Assembly: GCA_948466735.1 (NCBI GenBank)
Contig: CAOKBR010000010.1
Coordinates: forward strand, 1-32,452
From: an uncultured Mycoplasmatota bacterium
Lineage (GTDB): Bacteria; Bacillota_I; Bacilli_A; RF39; UBA660
Length of the DNA: 32,452 nt
Reading direction: 5' to 3'
The translations under genes were made by a program, and so were the position numbers. Position 1 is the first letter of the stretch. Every line of letters begins with the position of its first letter. Below are positions 32,131-32,452 of this stretch, piece after piece. Under the pieces are notes generated by a model, which saw nothing but the letters and a program-made list of their open reading frames with translations, ran no database searches and had not been told where the DNA came from.

Positions 32131-32396
32131 CTAAATCCTACCATCAAACATTATGGATAGTTCCGATAATATTGGACCCCAATTTTGATAAGGAGCAGTC
32201 CATTTTTTAGTAATATTTTTTGTTGATAAATATAGGCATTTTAATAAGGACATATCTGTTGGAAAAACAGATTTCGTTTTTGTATATTTTCTAAATTGTC
32301 GGTTTAAAGATTCGATAGTATTCGTAGTATACATTATCTTTCTTATTGATTCTGAAAATTGGAAAAATGGACAAATTGCATCCCAATTTTCTTCCC
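32131..32396 (-). pseudogene. IS256-family (Mutator-type) transposase, C-terminal remnant
   Basis: About 88 residues remain, from TWEENWDAICPFFQF to the stop, of a DDE transposase normally near 400 residues. IRKIMYTTNTIESLNRQFRKYTK, SVFPTDMSLLKCLYL, KKWTAPYQNWGPILSELSIMFDGRI are the characteristic C-terminal blocks, with the catalytic glutamate in NTIESLN. The N-terminal DNA-binding part and both catalytic aspartates are missing. The frame runs on to an ATG at 32437-32439, but those 14 residues are encoded by the adjoining IS end, not by the transposase, so this is a chance chimera. Confidence 0.85.
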
Positions 32397-32452
32397 AAGT
32401 GAGTGTGTCCAAAAATCTGTGTAAATGATAACTTTCCATGATAGAAGCAATA
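32397..32452. repeat. IS end, copy 2 (cut by window edge)
   Basis: A direct repeat of 32015-32070 in the same orientation, four mismatches in 56. It interrupts the transposase reading frame and probably begins another IS copy or marks an assembly join. Confidence 0.75.

Larger units (their letters stand above)
32015..32452 (-). mobile_element. Broken IS256-family element, continuing past the window
   Basis: A transposase C-terminus (32131-32396) lies between two direct copies of the same IS-end sequence (32015-32070 and 32397-32452). The second copy adjoins the transposase reading frame where the rest of the gene should be. The simplest reading is one IS copy truncated by, or inserted against, another copy in the same orientation whose body lies outside the window. 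Assembly across a repeat at a contig end is an alternative. Confidence 0.75.

Noticed and set aside
32397-32439. The 102-residue minus-strand frame starting at 32439 as a real transposase start
   Set aside because: Its first 14 residues are encoded by the repeated IS-end sequence, so the start is a chance fusion.

Overview
This window is AT-rich, densely packed DNA from a spore-forming member of the Firmicutes (Bacillota). The gene order is a condensed version of the Bacillus subtilis dnaX to clpC region near the origin, with nearly all genes on the + strand and many starts overlapping the previous stop. bofA, spoVT, yabG, yabP, yabQ and spoVG show that the organism belongs to a sporulating lineage. 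The low GC, short proteins and gene order suggest an uncultivated Bacilli/Erysipelotrichia-type gut lineage, but that placement is inference.

Region 1 (1-9053) holds replication, repair and RNA-modification genes: the dnaX 3' end, ybaB, recR, bofA, holB, ricT, trmN6, rsmI, pth and mfd. Region 2 (9054-13494) holds an unknown soluble protein, spoVT, metG, tatD and a small 3D-domain protein in the slot that yabE occupies in Bacillus.

Region 3 (13495-17763) is the unusual part. A SipW/TasA-type secretion and surface-fibre island sits where Bacillus has rnmV, directly upstream of rsmA (ksgA). It contains two secreted TasA/camelysin-like proteins with their own extended -10 promoters, an ER-type (Ser/His) signal peptidase, a third divergent subunit-like protein and two unrecognised membrane proteins. 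Terminators at 15130 and 17731 divide it.

Region 4 (17764-21372) returns to sporulation and division genes: rsmA, yabG, veg, spoVG, yabP, yabQ, divIC and a small membrane protein. bofA, yabG and yabP are each preceded by a similar mother-cell-type promoter (TCATxxx, 14 bases, CATAxxxT) with a very short leader. spoVG has two copies of a 10-base palindrome over its -10 box.

Region 5 (21365-31945) holds tilS, ftsH (with an unusual Rho_N-like C-terminal tail), dusB, an RDD membrane protein, lysS, a DcuC/YfcC-type permease, a small minus-strand gene and clpC. clpC is next to the lysS region as in Bacillus, but no ctsR, mcsA or mcsB lies beside it.

Region 6 (31946-32452) holds a broken IS256-family element: a transposase C-terminus bracketed by two direct copies of the same IS end, the second running off the window. 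No rRNA, tRNA or CRISPR array was recognised.
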